NCBI GenBank assembly: GCA_963854735.1
Contig: OY978098.1
Location: 1,245,501 to 1,309,500 of the forward strand
Direction of reading: 5' to 3'
Source: Marvania coccoides
Taxonomy: Eukaryota > Chlorophyta > Trebouxiophyceae > Chlorellales > Chlorellaceae
DNA length: 64,000 nt
Shown here: positions 44,201 to 55,790 of the stretch, piece after piece
Numbering within the stretch: the stretch's first letter is position 1
Layout: every line of letters starts with the position of its first letter
Notes under the pieces: model-generated
The model's input: only the letters and a program-made list of their open reading frames with translations
Told to the model about the DNA's origin: nothing
Database searches by the model: none
Made by a program: the position numbers and the translations under genes

Positions 44201-45924
44201 CCAAAACGAAACAAATACACCGAGAAGGTTGCTATTTTTCCAGTATTTTGTAAATAAAAAACATTGATAATTCTTTGAAGCAACAATGAGACTATACCTG
44301 CGTTTTGGGGCTGCGGCGGCCTGTGCCTCGAGCAGTACGAGATGACGCTGACCGAGCCATCAGCGCCATCGCTGATCTCCATAAAATACCCAGCGATGCG
44401 GGCGCACAGCGGATGGTAGGCCGTGAAACACGCCTCGCACTGCACCTTGGCGCCCATCCGCTGCTTGCACACGCAGCACACCAGCTCCCACCTTTCTCTT
44501 TGGATGGATCGCACCCCGCTCACCGGCTCCATCAAATCCACATCGTCCACCGACACCTCAGGCACCCACTGCAGGCAGGTGACGTGGCACCATATCCCCG
44601 AGATGGTGGTGGGCTTCAGCGCGCCGCCAGTCACCGGACAGAGGCAGCACTGCGGCGCTGGGCGGCCGGTCTCTTGCAGCTCACAGGCGCGGCACAGCCA
44701 CATGTCCTCCACCCCAGGCACGTCCCCTACGCCGTAGCAGCTCTGATGCACGGTGACACCGCACATGTCGCAGGCTATGAGCTGATCTACGTCGTTGTCG
44801 GTGTCGGCATCGCACACAGCGCACCGCTCGCCAGAAAACCGACAGTGAATGGGAACGAAGTTGCCATCGGTGCCGTCGCGCCAGGGCGCGCCCTGCCGCG
44901 CCCCAGGCTGACCCCCAGCAGCAGCAGCGGCGGCGCCACCGCTTTGCATCCGCTCAGCCGTCGGCAGCCCCCGCCCCGGCCGCCTCCCTCCCTGCGCCAG
45001 CCTGCCGCGGCCGCTGCCGCGCTGCACGGAGGACACAGACTGTGAGCCCCCGTACCTTGCAGCCTCCGCTTCTCCGCTGGCCACCGCTCCTCTATCTCTG
45101 TCTCTGTCTCTGTCTCCGGCGCTGCTACCTTTCCAAGCCCACTTCCGCCCAGAAGCATGCGCATCAGCTGTTTCCAACTCCCTTGAAGAGCGGCGTTGCT
45201 GCTGCCGAGGCTGCTCTTGTCGCTGCTGTGCCGACGGCTGCTGCTGGTGCTGCTGCTGCACCAAGTGCTGCGCGAGCTGATATGCCAGCATCTGGGCCTG
45301 GGCCTCCTCATCCTGTCGCCGCTGCGCCTCCTGCTCCTGCAACTGCCTGGCGAGCGCCTCGCGCTGCTGTGCCTGCTTCTGGTGCTGCTGCTGTAGAAAG
45401 TTCTGGTACTGTTGCTGTTGTCGGGTAGGACCAGAGTGCTGCTGCTGCGGCGGCGGCGGCTGTGGTACCGGGTGTGGTAGTGGATTGTACTGCTGCGGGT
45501 GTTGTTGTTGTTGTTGGTGGTGCTGCAAGTACCGCTGCTGAGGCTGTTGAGCGTATCCGCAGCCCTGCAGCAGCCCAGACCCCTGTGCCGCGCGTTTTAG
45601 CCGCAGGTACTGCGTCTGCATGTCTTCGTACACCCGCTGCTCCTCTAGATAGCGCTGCATGTCCTGTTCAGCGAGGTCTTCAAAGGGCGCTCGATCGGCC
45701 GGCGGCAGGCTCTGCCACGCCTGAAAAATGCAAGGATTTATTTTTATTTTTTATAACAATGTATGGAAGATTATTCAATGTATACCAAAAGTAAATTAGG
45801 CGAAACGCTAACTAATGGGGCCTTTGAGTAGTTAACCCAATTTTCCTACAAGAGGCGGCGCACCTGGCCCATTAGATTCAGTGCTTCTTCATGGCTTGGA
45901 GAGTCTTCTGCGATGTTATATTGT
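41284..45924 (-). CDS. Trithorax/ATX-type histone H3K4 methyltransferase (5' end not defined)
   Basis: Exons 45924..45864, 45720..44298, 44102..42085, 41962..41702 and 41478..41284 give about 1319 residues, N terminus incomplete. Order: an HMG-box-like start (LNLMGQ|AWQSLPPADRAPFEDLA); a long Gln-rich coiled region; PHD (CAVCDADTDND, ACDMCGVTVHQSCYG); ePHD (CCLCPVTGG, WCHVTCLQW, CCVCKQRMG, CFTAYHPLCAR). Then two Tudor-like repeats (WWVGAVREYRPTDGQYRVWY; FYGTVRSFRADQSRHLVLYD), a SAND domain (VVCNGVRGTFWLRR, PTEFERGAGRSAAKRWKSSI) and a SET domain (KSGIHGWGLFARV, ADCYIFNLDD, ARFTNHSCSPS, ELTYNYRFE) with post-SET CCCGAPNCVGFLN. All key SET residues (GWGLFA, NHSC, final Tyr) are present. This fits a nuclear H3K4 methyltransferase. 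A GACT microsatellite lies in the last intron. One or more 5' exons upstream of 45924 were not found. Confidence 0.9.
41637..41665. repeat. (ACTG)n tetranucleotide microsatellite
   Basis: About seven tandem units in the last intron of the SET-domain gene. Confidence 0.9.
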
Positions 45925-46734
45925 CTGAAATGAAGGAAGGAGGGGGGTTAACTTTAAATGGGCTACGGCGGCCTGGAGGCGACGAAATTGAGCAAATTCT
46001 CAGTATGGTTTGAAATGGGGCTGGGACGGGCCACCGCTGACGTCTTCGACCGAACTATACAAATTTAATATTTTTGGTCGTGAAAAACAGGTCAAATGAC
46101 GCCAGATCGCGTGCATCGTCTATTCGCGACCTGTTCATACATGCCCAAGAGGGTAATGGTATTCCAGCGGGAATACGGCGTGTCGCGCCAACCCCAACGA
46201 CCCAACTGAGCATAAATGTAGAAATAGCCCAGCAATGGGGCAGGAATACGAAGCACCCAAAGCAATCGGGAGACTAAAAACAGATGTGCATAGCAAATTT
46301 CGAAGCTCTCACCGTTTTAAGGATGTCGAGAAAAGATCAAATGCGGATACAGGCCGTTTCGGCCGTGCGTTGGCGAGGGCCTTTTCAGCATCTTGCAGGC
46401 CGGAGAAGAGTAAGTTTGACATACTGAATTGGCCCCGCGCCGGCCTCCTCTGGCTCACCAAAATTAGGAGAAAAAATCGTAAATTTATGTTGTGTCTTTT
46501 AGGAGCGAATCAGGCCTGTACGAAAAGAATTTTCATTATTTTTTTAATTTATTTTTCTTTATTTTTTTTTGTATGAGCCCAATTCGCAGTTGGTCCTGCT
46601 GTTTATAGAAGTAATCCATTAATTTCGATTCAAATCATTGGGCTGCGGCGTCAGACAGCGCGCTACATTTTTTTTTTTCAATCTCCATGTTCAAACTTCA
46701 TTTCACCTTCCCCCCCCAGGCGGCGACGACGAGC
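45925..46734 (+). other. Intergenic region, unresolved 5' end of the SET gene
   Basis: No exon with a convincing start for the leftward SET-domain gene was found here; it also holds the promoter of the rightward TsaD gene. Small plus-strand frames (e.g. 46074-46277) lack support. Confidence 0.4.
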
Positions 46735-48217
46735 ATGCAATCATGCCTTCGCAAACAAGCACAAGCTGCTCAAATCTTAACAAATGCACTCTGGCCGCGC
46801 TCACCCCTCCTCTCCAGGCGCACCTTCGCCAATTTCGTCTCCGCTGCTGCTGCATCAGAGCGCCTCGTGTTGGGTATAGAGAGCAGCTGCGACGACACCG
46901 GGGTGGCCGTGGTGTCCTCCTCTGGCCGTATTCTGGGCGAATCCCTCGCTTCCCAGGCCGACATTCACGCAGCGTGGGGCGGCGTCGTTCCTAAGCTTGC
47001 CGAGCAGGCCCACGAAGCAGCCATCGACAACTGCGTAGAACGCGCTCTCGCGGCGGCAGGCGTCACCCCCGCCGACCTCGCCGCCGTCGCAGTCACCATC
47101 GGGCCAGGGCTGAGCTTGTGCCTGCGCGTGGGGGTGCGGAAAGCAAGGGAAGTCGCCGCCGCTGCTGATTTGCCCCTGATTCCGGTGCACCACATGGAGG
47201 CGCACGCGCTGGTGGCGAGGCTGGGAGGGACAGGGACCGTACAGTTCCCGTTTCTGTGCCTGCTGGTGTCTGGGGGCCACAATCTGTTGCTGATCGTGGA
47301 GGGAGTGGGGCGGTACATTCAGCTGGGAGCCACCCTGGATGATGCAGTAGGCAAGAAGGGGGAAAGCTGCTTTATATTGCATGGTATTAGTGGCAGTAGC
47401 AGTATTCTTAACGCTTATTTTTTTACCCCTTATTATGATTATTTTGTGCATTCTAATGGCTAATATTTTTATGTTCACATTTATTGCAGGCGAGGCTTAC
47501 GACAAGGTTGCCCGCTTGCTAGGCCTGGAGCTGAAACCCTCTGGCGGGGCCGCGCTGGAAGCTCTGGCGCTGGAGGGCGACCCTACCGCCTTCCCATTTA
47601 CCGCGCCTTTGCAGCGGCGGCGCACCTGCGATTTTTCTTATGCCGGCCTGAAGACCGCCGTGAGGTTGAAAATTGAGGAGCAGCTGGGGGGCGTGGAGCT
47701 GCCCATCCCCGACGCCAGCCAGGATCCGGCGGGGCGCCGCCTGCGGGCTAACCTTGCTGCCTCTTTCCAGGCGGTGGCGGTGCGGCATTTGGAGGAGCGC
47801 TGCCGCCGGGCGCTGCAGTGGGCTGGAGAGTCCCACCCGGAGGTGAAGCACCTGGTGGTCGCTGGTGGGGTGGCTTCTAACGCGTATCTTCGATCTAAAC
47901 TAGCGGCGGTGGCTGAAGAGGGCGGCCTGGAGTTGGTTTGCCCGCCGCCCCGGCTGTGCACAGACAATGGGGTCATGGTGGCATGGGCAGGGTTGGAAAG
48001 GCTGAAGATAGGGGTGGGGGTAGAGCCGCCTCCACGCGCGGAGCTGGAGGAGGGAGAGCGGCTGGATTTGAGGCCCAGGTGGCCGTTGACTGACCGGAAG
48101 GACGGTCGAGCGTTTGTGGCGCTGAGGAGTGCCAAAAAGAAGAGCATTTTCGCGAGCCTGGAGCGGCTGACGGCGGCGGAGGGATCGGGAGAGTTGATAC
48201 AGAGCAGTGGGCAATGA
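46735..48217 (+). CDS. OSGEPL1: Mitochondrial tRNA N6-adenosine threonylcarbamoyltransferase (TsaD/Qri7/OSGEPL1)
   Basis: Exons 46735..47350 and 47490..48217 give 447 residues; an upstream in-frame ATG at 46687 would add 16. The enzyme transfers the threonylcarbamoyl group to A37 of ANN-decoding tRNAs. The first 40 residues (MQSCLRKQAQAAQ, LLSRRTFANF) are basic and Ser/Arg-rich without acidic residues, a typical mitochondrial presequence. The core begins GIESSCDDTGVAVV, with the metal site HHMEAHALVA, VSGGHNLLL, DDAVGEAYDKVARLLG, FSYAGLKTAV, VAGGVASNAYLR and a C-terminal CTDNGVMVAWAG. The intron is GC-AG (GTAG|GCAAGA): only this donor gives the invariant DDAVGEA. AATAAA lies downstream near 48350. 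Confidence 0.93.
47351..47489 (+). other. GC-AG intron in the TsaD gene
   Basis: GCAGTAG|GCAAGA ... TATTGCAG|GCGAG; phase 1. The spliced product restores DDAVGEAYDK, conserved from bacteria to man, whereas the nearby GT breaks the frame. Confidence 0.85.
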
Positions 48218-48570
48218 AAAAGGAAAATGGGTGTAAAATTAGGTGGAAAAATGTCGAGCGAGTTTTTGAGAACCTGGGTGGCAGCTTCACTCCACCTTCT
48301 TTTTTCCGAAGAAGCCTTCCGCATAGCTCGCATGCATGCTGTATTCACAATAAAGGAACTCAAAAGATAATAATTAGTGGCCCAAGGTCAAAATCGGGGC
48401 CTTTTGCCGCGCAGTTTATTCACACTTGTTTCGAGCTTCGATGGCACATCATTTCACTTGGGCGACGCCTGCGCACTGATACCACCTTGTTCAGTGTTTT
48501 ATTGCCAGCAGCTGGATACTAGATCACGTCCCCTTTTCAACACGCACCACAAAGCACGCAACTTGGCAGG
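48218..48570 (+). other. Intergenic, TsaD 3' and CBP60-like 5' flank
   Basis: Contains ACAATAAAGG near 48348 (candidate polyadenylation signal). No other feature. Confidence 0.4.
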
Positions 48571-51544
48571 ATGTCGACAGCCCAAGATGCAGTGCTGTCA
48601 CGAGGCGTTCCACTGCCTCTTCAGCTCCGCACTGCGCCCCATCAGACGCTCGAGGTATATTGAAAATTGAAAAAGCAACCGCTAGCCCGTGTGACGTATT
48701 CTCCCCGCCTCACTCCGCCCCCGCCCCTCCCGCCCTCTTTTCTCTTGCAGGAGTACGTTCAAGCGCGCTTCCAGCAGTTCATCCCTCCCTTTGCCAGCCG
48801 CATCGCCCCAGAATTGGGTGCTGAGGACGTCCAGGAGGCCGCCCGCGACGTTCTCAAGGCCCTGCCTGCCCCGGACTACACCGCTGGCATCGACACTCGG
48901 AACCTCCAGCTGGTGTTTCGCCACGACTGCCAGTAAGGCGAACGCGTCTTCGAACAGTGTTTTAACCCGTTTGGTGCATTCATTCGCCATTATTAAACTT
49001 TGGATGAATCTTCCTTTGGGATTTTCTTTTCTGCCTTCATTCAAAGATACTTTACTTTACTCCCTCTACTGCTCTTTAAAAGCCCACTCTCACGTCCTCC
49101 CCTTCGCTCCTATCTCTCTCTCAACCCTCTTTCCGCAGAAATCTGGGCTGCCTGGACCTGCAGTGCGTGCTGTGCGAGCACAACCCCCTCCGCCGCTGCT
49201 CCATCAACTTCGCGGCCAAGTACCTCGTTAACGACGTCATGCGCGCCAAGTGCGACGCCCCCATCCGCGTGGAGGTCGTGGACTCCACCACTGAGCAGCC
49301 CGTCGTCGATAATTTCCCTCCCGGCATGGCACTGGAGCTCAGCGTCTTAAACGGCCACCTCTACGACTCCCGCTGCGCCGACCGCGCGGGGGAGGAGCTG
49401 AGCGACGAGCTGGACGCCTGCGAGCTGCTGAACAACAACAAGGCCGCAGCGCTGTTGGCGGCAGGGGCCAGTGGAAAGCTGACAAAGGACAACCGTGTGG
49501 TGGTGCCGCTGGTGCGCGGCAGCGCAGTGCTGCCGGACATCCACGTCACCGACTCCTCGGAGGCAATGCTGTCGGGGCGGAAGCCGCCGTTTCGGCTGCT
49601 GGCGAGGGCGGTGGTGGTGCATGGCGAAGATGGGGAGGAGCAAGAGGAGGGAGGTGGACAGGGCTCTCCCTCGGGATCTGCCGCGAACGTGCCGATGATT
49701 GCGAGCGCTGTGTCGGAGGGGTTCGTGGTGGCCACGCGGCGCACGCGCACCGCTGGGAAGGTCGATATTCCTAACGTCGATGATCACGTGGCAAAACTGG
49801 ACCACATGGGCAAGGAAACTGTGAAGAAGCTGTCGGACATCCGCGGGAGCGCGGCGGCGGCGGGCATCGAGGTGCAGGTGCCCGATAACTGCGTGCAGCG
49901 CGTGGGGGAGTTCCGCAAGCTCGCGCTGCTGGCTGAAGCAGACGGCCACCTGCGGCAGAAGCTGCAGCAGCTGCTGAAGCTGAGCAAGGAGAAGTGGGAT
50001 GAGGCCAGGGACCACGCCATGCGCGCGGTGGTGGCGGACAACCGCATGCGCATCTGGTGAGTTATTTAGCGGAAAAAAAAATACTTTTCAACATTTTCTC
50101 AACTATATCGATGTGTGCCACTTTCGGATGTTCTGCCATTTCAATGTTGGAATTTCGCGTTGAATCGATATCAATTCGTCTGCAGGTACACTAATAAATC
50201 CACAATGGACCTGGGCCTCCTCTTCTCCTGCCGCCTGGGCACTGTAGACGTGGAGCGCCCGGTGGGACTGCTGAGGAAGGCGTCGGATGCTCGGCAGACC
50301 ACCATGGAGGCCACTCTCATGGCGCAGCAGACCCCCGCGCAGCGCGAGCAGGTGCGGGAGCTGCAGCCGGTGGCTGCCGCCGCTTGGTGGGAGCACGGCC
50401 ACCCAGGATGGGCCATTTACCCCGTAGACTCAGATCAGTTCATGGCCACGGGGTCCCTGGACGCAGACATCCTGCCCACGACCAACGACCTGGAGCTTCC
50501 TGCAGCGGCAGCGGCAGGGGCGCCTGCGGCTGCTGCCGCCTTTCCCCCAGGCCTCGCCAGCGCGTTCGTCTGCGCGCCGCCTCCCCTGGGCGTGCTACCG
50601 AGCCCGCAGCTGAACGAGGCGCTACTGCGTGCGATTGTTGGCGCTGGGCAGTTTGGCAGCATGCTGGTCGGTACGCCCATGGTGCTGCCCTCCAACCCCG
50701 CCCCGGTCCAAGCCTCGCCGTTTGCGGAGCAGAGGCAGAGCGCCCACGGGCAGCAGGCTGCGCCCACTGCTGTGACGATGGCAGCTGATGGGCTGCCTCT
50801 GATGCCGCCGCCCCCCCCACCGCCATCCCAGCAGCCGCAGCGGCAGTTCTTCTCCAATGTCACCACGAACCAGACCAACCACCACCAGCAGCAGCAGAAT
50901 GGAAGCGAAGAGGGCCCGCCAGCTTCTGTTTTTGCTTCCAACGCTGCTGCTGCTGCCGCGCCAGCCGCCAAAGCCAGCCTAGACGTGTCGCCGTCCCTCA
51001 CGCTGGGCAGCCTCACCGCCATGCTTGGGAGCGACTTTAAGCTCCCTGGATTCAATCTGCAAAACTTCCCTTCAGTGCCGGCAAGTTGCTATTACCTGTT
51101 CCAACTAATTTTTCTTCTATAGTTAAATTTTTCAAGAGGTGTAATAACAATATCTGGCTCCTTCTCTTGCAGGGTGGTGGAACGCTGCCAGGCAGCGCCG
51201 ATCTGGAGGCCCTGCTGGCTCAGCACATCGGAGGAAGCAGTGGCGGCGGTGGGAACGGCAGCAGCGACCCCACAGCCGCAGCAGGCAGCCAGCGCTTCTC
51301 CTCCATGCTGTTCAGCAAGAGCATGGAAATGCCAGAGGGTGCTGGTGAAGCGGATGCAGTGCAGAAGGGGGATGCTGCAGCCAACGGCAAAGGAGACGCC
51401 CAGCAGCAAGAGCAGAGCGGTCCAGAGAGCATGGAGACCGAGGATATGGATACCAAGGAGGAGAATGGGCAGGGTGGAGTAGAGTCTTCGCCTGTACAGA
51501 AGTCGAGGCGGCCGCAGCGCCTGAGCGGAAACAAGCGCAAATAA
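48571..51544 (+). CDS. CBP60-like (calmodulin-binding protein 60) DNA-binding regulator
   Basis: Exons 48571..48654, 48751..48932, 49139..50056, 50186..51080 and 51173..51544 give 816 residues. The N-terminal helix (EYVQARFQQFIPPFASRIAP) and then NLGCLDLQCV, PIRVEVVD, MALELSVLNGHLYD, VVVPLVRGSAVLPDIHVTDS and KPPFRLLARAVVV follow the CBP60/SARD1 domain order. So do ASAVSEGFVVATRRTRT, HVAKLDHMGKETVKKL and FRKLALLAEADGHLRQKLQQ with KWDEARDHAM. In land plants these proteins are calmodulin-binding transcription factors of immunity and salicylate synthesis. The C-terminal half is low complexity, then GGGTLPGSADLEALLAQHIG and a basic end (RRPQRLSGNKRK), a possible nuclear signal. The calmodulin-binding segment cannot be placed. 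The last intron is best read as GC-AG (CCG|GCAAGT), but a GT six bases earlier also keeps frame. Confidence 0.72.
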
Positions 51545-52126
51545 GAAAATAAATGAAGGGAGCAGTCCCCTTTTCTCTGATTAAAGATTTATAGCTTATT
51601 TTGAGCTCCCAAGATGCCACTAACTATATTACTCTCTTTCTCTCTCTCTCTCTCTCTCTCAAACCTTATTTTGACGAGTTTTTTTTTATGGCGACGTCTT
51701 TTGTTCTGCTGACAAACTTCAGACGAACATCTAATAATCTTTCTTTCTTAATTTTACGCTTACATTAGAACAGTGTATTGCATTCACCTTCTATCATCCC
51801 AGGCTTTTCTGCTGTAAACATATAGCTACTAATTTCATTTCATTGTTAAATTTCATGGGGCGCTGCATGGTGGCGCTGCTGGTGAAAGGGCACCATGGAC
51901 ATGCGTGGGCCCAGCATGGACTCCTGTCAGCCGCCACCAGTCGTTGAACTGTCACTGAGTTTTTCATCAAAGTCAAACCCCCCTGAGTAGTGAACAAGTG
52001 GCCAGGGCGCAATGTGTAAAATGCTGCGTTCAAACTATTTAATTCGAAACTTTAACAACTTAGAAATAAAACGTATTGATGAGCATGTCATAAGAGAGAG
52101 TCTGCCCGCGAGACCAACGCGTTGAG
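51545..52126 (+). other. Intergenic stretch
   Basis: AAAATAAATGAA just after the CBP60-like stop may be its polyadenylation signal. A (CT)n tract lies at 51630-51660. No gene. Confidence 0.5.
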
Positions 52127-54446
52127 ATGCACATGCTGCAAATTTATTCTTCAACCTCGCGGCTGACACCGCTGGTGCCTCTGCGCAGAAGAAATTTTGC
52201 AGCTTTACGGTATCCTCGACCGTTTGCGCCGTCCAAGCGCTCCCCTAGACTGACACCTCCTACAACAAAATTTCCTCAAACCATCTGCAGCAGCAGCTCG
52301 CCTGCTGCAGACGCTGGCCCGCCCCCTGACAGCAACGTGCAGCCCGCCACCGGCCCCGCCGAGCCCACGCCGCTGGCACAGACGGACGTGCAGCTGGCAA
52401 CGTACCACTATGTGACATTTTTCTTCGTCATGGCTGGTGGCTTGCTTTTCGTGGCGGTGCTCCTTTTCTTCACCGGCGACATCGCCTTCCAGCGCGCCAT
52501 GAGCAAGGTCTTCAAGCGCCTCCTCAAGACCGTCGCCCTCCCCCAGCTGGTGTCCATCCTGTCGGCCATGGCGTTTGTGAAGTACGGCATGGAGCCAGTG
52601 CTCAAGACGGCGCGCCGCCTCACCAAGGCCCAGGGACCCTACGAGAAGTCGTCAGAGTACTACATCCTGCGCGAGGTCGGTGGCTTTTCTGGTTTTCCCG
52701 TGCTTTAGTACTACTTTTACCGCCCTCACTAATAATCAACATGAAGAGGGGGTCACACAGCTTTTTGCCTGTCCTTTTCCACCAGCTTTTTCTTATTTTC
52801 TTCACTTGGTGCCACCTTCTAACCTGTTTCATCTTTATTTCTTTCTCTTAAAAACAGATGTACAAGCCGCTGGAGTTTCTCTTCCTGGTGGCGGCGGTGA
52901 CCACGATGGCCGAAAACTTTCTTCCGCAGGTCATCAACATCCCCAAGAGCATCATGCAGACGGTGGTGCGCTCCACCCTCTCCCTCACCTTCGTCATCGC
53001 CGCAGCCCGCGTGGTGTTCAACATAAAGTCCCGAATCGTGCGGGAGTCCTCCTGGCAGCTGGAGCTCAAGGGCGACCTCACCCGGCAGCGCCGCCTCGAG
53101 GCCATGGACAAGCTCTTGAGTCTGGCCACGCTGGTGGTGGCCTCCATCTTCGGAGTGAAGGCCCTGGGCATGGACGTCAACTCGGTGCTAGCCATCGGAG
53201 GAGTGGGAGGTGTGGCCGTGGGTCTGGCTGGTCGGGAGATCCTGGAGAACCTGTTCACGGGGCTCATCATCTTGACCTCCAACCCGTTTGAGGTGGGGGA
53301 CGAGGTGCTGTTCAAGCCGTCGAGCGGGCAGAAGGTGGAGGGCATCGTGGTTGATGTGGGGTGGTACCGAACCACCATTAGGTCATTCGAGCGCGAGATC
53401 TTCATCATCCCCAACTCCGTGTTCTCCCGCAACGTGGTGCTGAACATCACGCGCAAGCAGCGGGAGTGGCGGTTTTACGAGTTCCTGTCGCTGCGGCTGG
53501 ACGACCTGCCGCGGGTGGCGGCGGTGGTGTCCGACTGCCGCAAGATCCTGCGCCAGGACAACCGCATCATCCAGAAGCTGCACCGCCGCGTGTTTTTGGA
53601 CAAGGTCACCACCGAGCATGCCACGGTGTACATTTCGTTCTACGTGGAGGCGGCCAATCGCGACGCCTTCATGGCGGTGAAGCAGGACCTGCTGCTGGCT
53701 TTCATCGACTGCGTGGAGCGCAACGGCGCGCAGCTGGCGCGCAACAAGCTGCAGCTGGAGATGCTGCCGTCGATGCCGCTGCCCATGGGGGAGGCGGTGG
53801 CACCCCAGCCAGTGGTGAGTTATACGTTGGGAGTAGTAGCATTGCGATTATGAGCAGCACCATCCATAGTAAATTGTAAAAGGGTAGCTTAATTCCTCTG
53901 CTGCATCTATGGATTTATTTTATTAGCGATTATGCTAAAATATAATAATAATTATTATAATAATTCTGACGGCAATGCCCCCCCCCCCAACCCCCCCCCC
54001 CCCACCCCCACCATAAAATGCAGGTGGACGTGACTATGCTGGCGCAAACGGTGGATATCGCGGCTGGAACATCATCCTCGCCGCCACCAGCAGCGCAGCC
54101 AGCAACAACAGCCGCAGCGCCGCAGCAACCAGCGGCAGCGGAAAAGGCAGCAGCAGGGAAGGAAAAAGAGGGAAAGTCTGGCGGAAACGGCAGCAGCAAC
54201 GGCGGCAGCAGCAGTGGCGTTGGCGCAGCGAAGGCGCCTCAGCATAAGGTGGCGGTGGCAGCGGGGAAAGGCGGCGGCAGCAGCAATGTTGCTGCGCCCA
54301 GCCCCACCGCGCAGTGGGTGGCGTCTGCGCTGAGCAGCAGCCCTGGCGCTGCGGAGAGAGTGGTGTCTGCTGTGTCTCCTGATGTGGTGGTGGGAGGCAC
54401 CCAGAACGGGTCGATTGTTATGGGCAGCTTTGACGACCGCCAATGA
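52127..54446 (+). CDS. MscS-like mechanosensitive channel (MSL type)
   Basis: Exons 52127..52675, 52858..53814 and 54024..54446 give 642 residues. The N terminus (about 1-70) is basic, Ser/Pro-rich and free of acidic residues (LRRRNFAALRYPRPFAPSKR), consistent with a plastid or mitochondrial transit peptide. About five membrane segments follow. The pore-lining region is NSVLAIGGVGGVAVGLAGRE, then the MscS beta domain LTSNPFEVGDEVLFK, DVGWYRTTIRSFEREIFIIP, NSVFSRNVVLNITRKQREWR. This resembles plant MSL1-3, which relieve osmotic stress in organelles. The C-terminal exon is Ala/Ser/Gly-rich and disordered. A C-homopolymer tract precedes the last acceptor. Confidence 0.88.
53980..54012. repeat. 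Poly-C tract in the last MSL intron
   Basis: Runs of C broken only by AA and A, just before the acceptor ATGCAG at 54018-54023. Confidence 0.85.
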
Positions 54447-55023
54447 TAGTCGGCGGTGTTTTCTTTTTGTGTGGGAAAAGAAAGAACACAGCGTTGACGG
54501 CAAAAGGCCATTCCTTATTACTTTGTATCTTGCCATTTGTTGACTCACTCACTCACCCCTTGGCGAATTATTCTTCTTTCCTTCACTTAGCGAGCGACGC
54601 CTCGCCTTCACGGTTCAATTTTTTAATTAATGAAGTTATGACCAAATGACGATACACAAAAACTGACACGGTAAAATGATGAATACAGAGGAGAAGCAAA
54701 AAAGGGAAGCAAGTAATGAAGAAAAATGAAAGTCTAGTAGGAAAGGGTCACAGCGAAATCAAACGAGGACAAAACAAAATGTGATTTGTGAAAAAGAAAG
54801 TGGCTATCTACAGTCAAAATACATTCATGGTTTCGCGGAATAAAAGAGCGGTGGGAGGGGACGCAAGAATCGCGTTCAATGTGTTGTCGTTGCGCACCAA
54901 CGGTGGGAGAGAAGGGGTGGGGGAATGGGGGGGGGTAGTAAAGAAAACGCTGTAAGGCTGAACACCCTAACCCATTCAATATAGCCCCTCAGGCGACCAT
55001 TTTTGGCGCGCAATTGAAGTTAC
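54447..55023 (+). other. Convergent intergenic stretch
   Basis: 3' flanks of the MSL and HVA22 genes; AT-rich with a short poly-G (54928-54936). No gene. Confidence 0.5.
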
Positions 55024-55790
55024 TCATTGTTCCTTGCCACCGTTGGCAATCCCCGACAAGGAGCGGGAGCTGAGGCCGCTGACAGCGGATTTGAAGGAAT
55101 CCGAGGCCCTGAAGCCGGCGGCAGGGGCCGCCTCGCCCGCCGGCTCCGCCCGCAGCGAGCCAGCTGCCACCTGGTTGGCCTTGGCCAACGCCTCCACCAT
55201 CTTGGCCTGCAGCCACTGCACTCCGCGGGCAAAATTTGAGGAAACGATCTCGGTGGCCACCGCCCGCACCTCCGCGATCTTCCCGTCCACGGCGGGCTCG
55301 TGCCGCGTCACAAAGGGCTGCACATAGCGCGAGTAGACGAGCTCCGCTCCCGCGAGATTGTTGGCCCAAAGGTAGACGGCAAAAGCCAGCTTGGCGGAGT
55401 AGTAGAGCGGAATGAAGAAGAGGAAGGTGTCGGCTACGGGCTGGATGGCGGAGAAGGCCGCCATAAGCACCCTACAGAAGCGAAATTGATGGGGGAAATG
55501 TGAGAAAATGTGATCTTGTCTTGCCTTGGAAAAATTAAGCAGGAGGGGAATTTGCGCACCAATACATGCACCACAGCCTAAGTTTGCCGCCGTCATCTCG
55601 CTTCTCGACGTCCTTGAAGCAGAGGTAGCCCGGATAGGCGTAGCCAAATATCTGTTCGCAAAATAATTGGGAATTTTTTAGCACGCCCGTTGAAGCTGCA
55701 GTTTGAGGGGCGCAAGATAAACATAATTGCGTGGAGAACAAAACCAATGCGGACCTGCAGCAAAAACTTGAAGCTCGCGTCTCCGAGCAT
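55024..55790 (-). CDS. HVA22/YOP1/REEP-like ER membrane-shaping protein
   Basis: Exons 55790..55755 (MLGDASFKFLLQ), 55651..55560 and 55471..55024 give 191 residues. The TB2/DP1/HVA22 family forms hairpins in the ER membrane that curve tubules; plant HVA22 is stress-inducible. Key family strings are IFGYAYPGYLCFKDVEKRDD, LWCMYW joined to VLMAAFSAIQPVADTFLFFI, PLYYSAKLAFAVYLW and GAELVYSRYVQPFVTRHEPA. The C-terminal 60 residues are a helix and an Ala/Ser-rich tail. The first exon is only 36 bases, but its frame joins perfectly and no other ATG is nearby. Confidence 0.9.
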
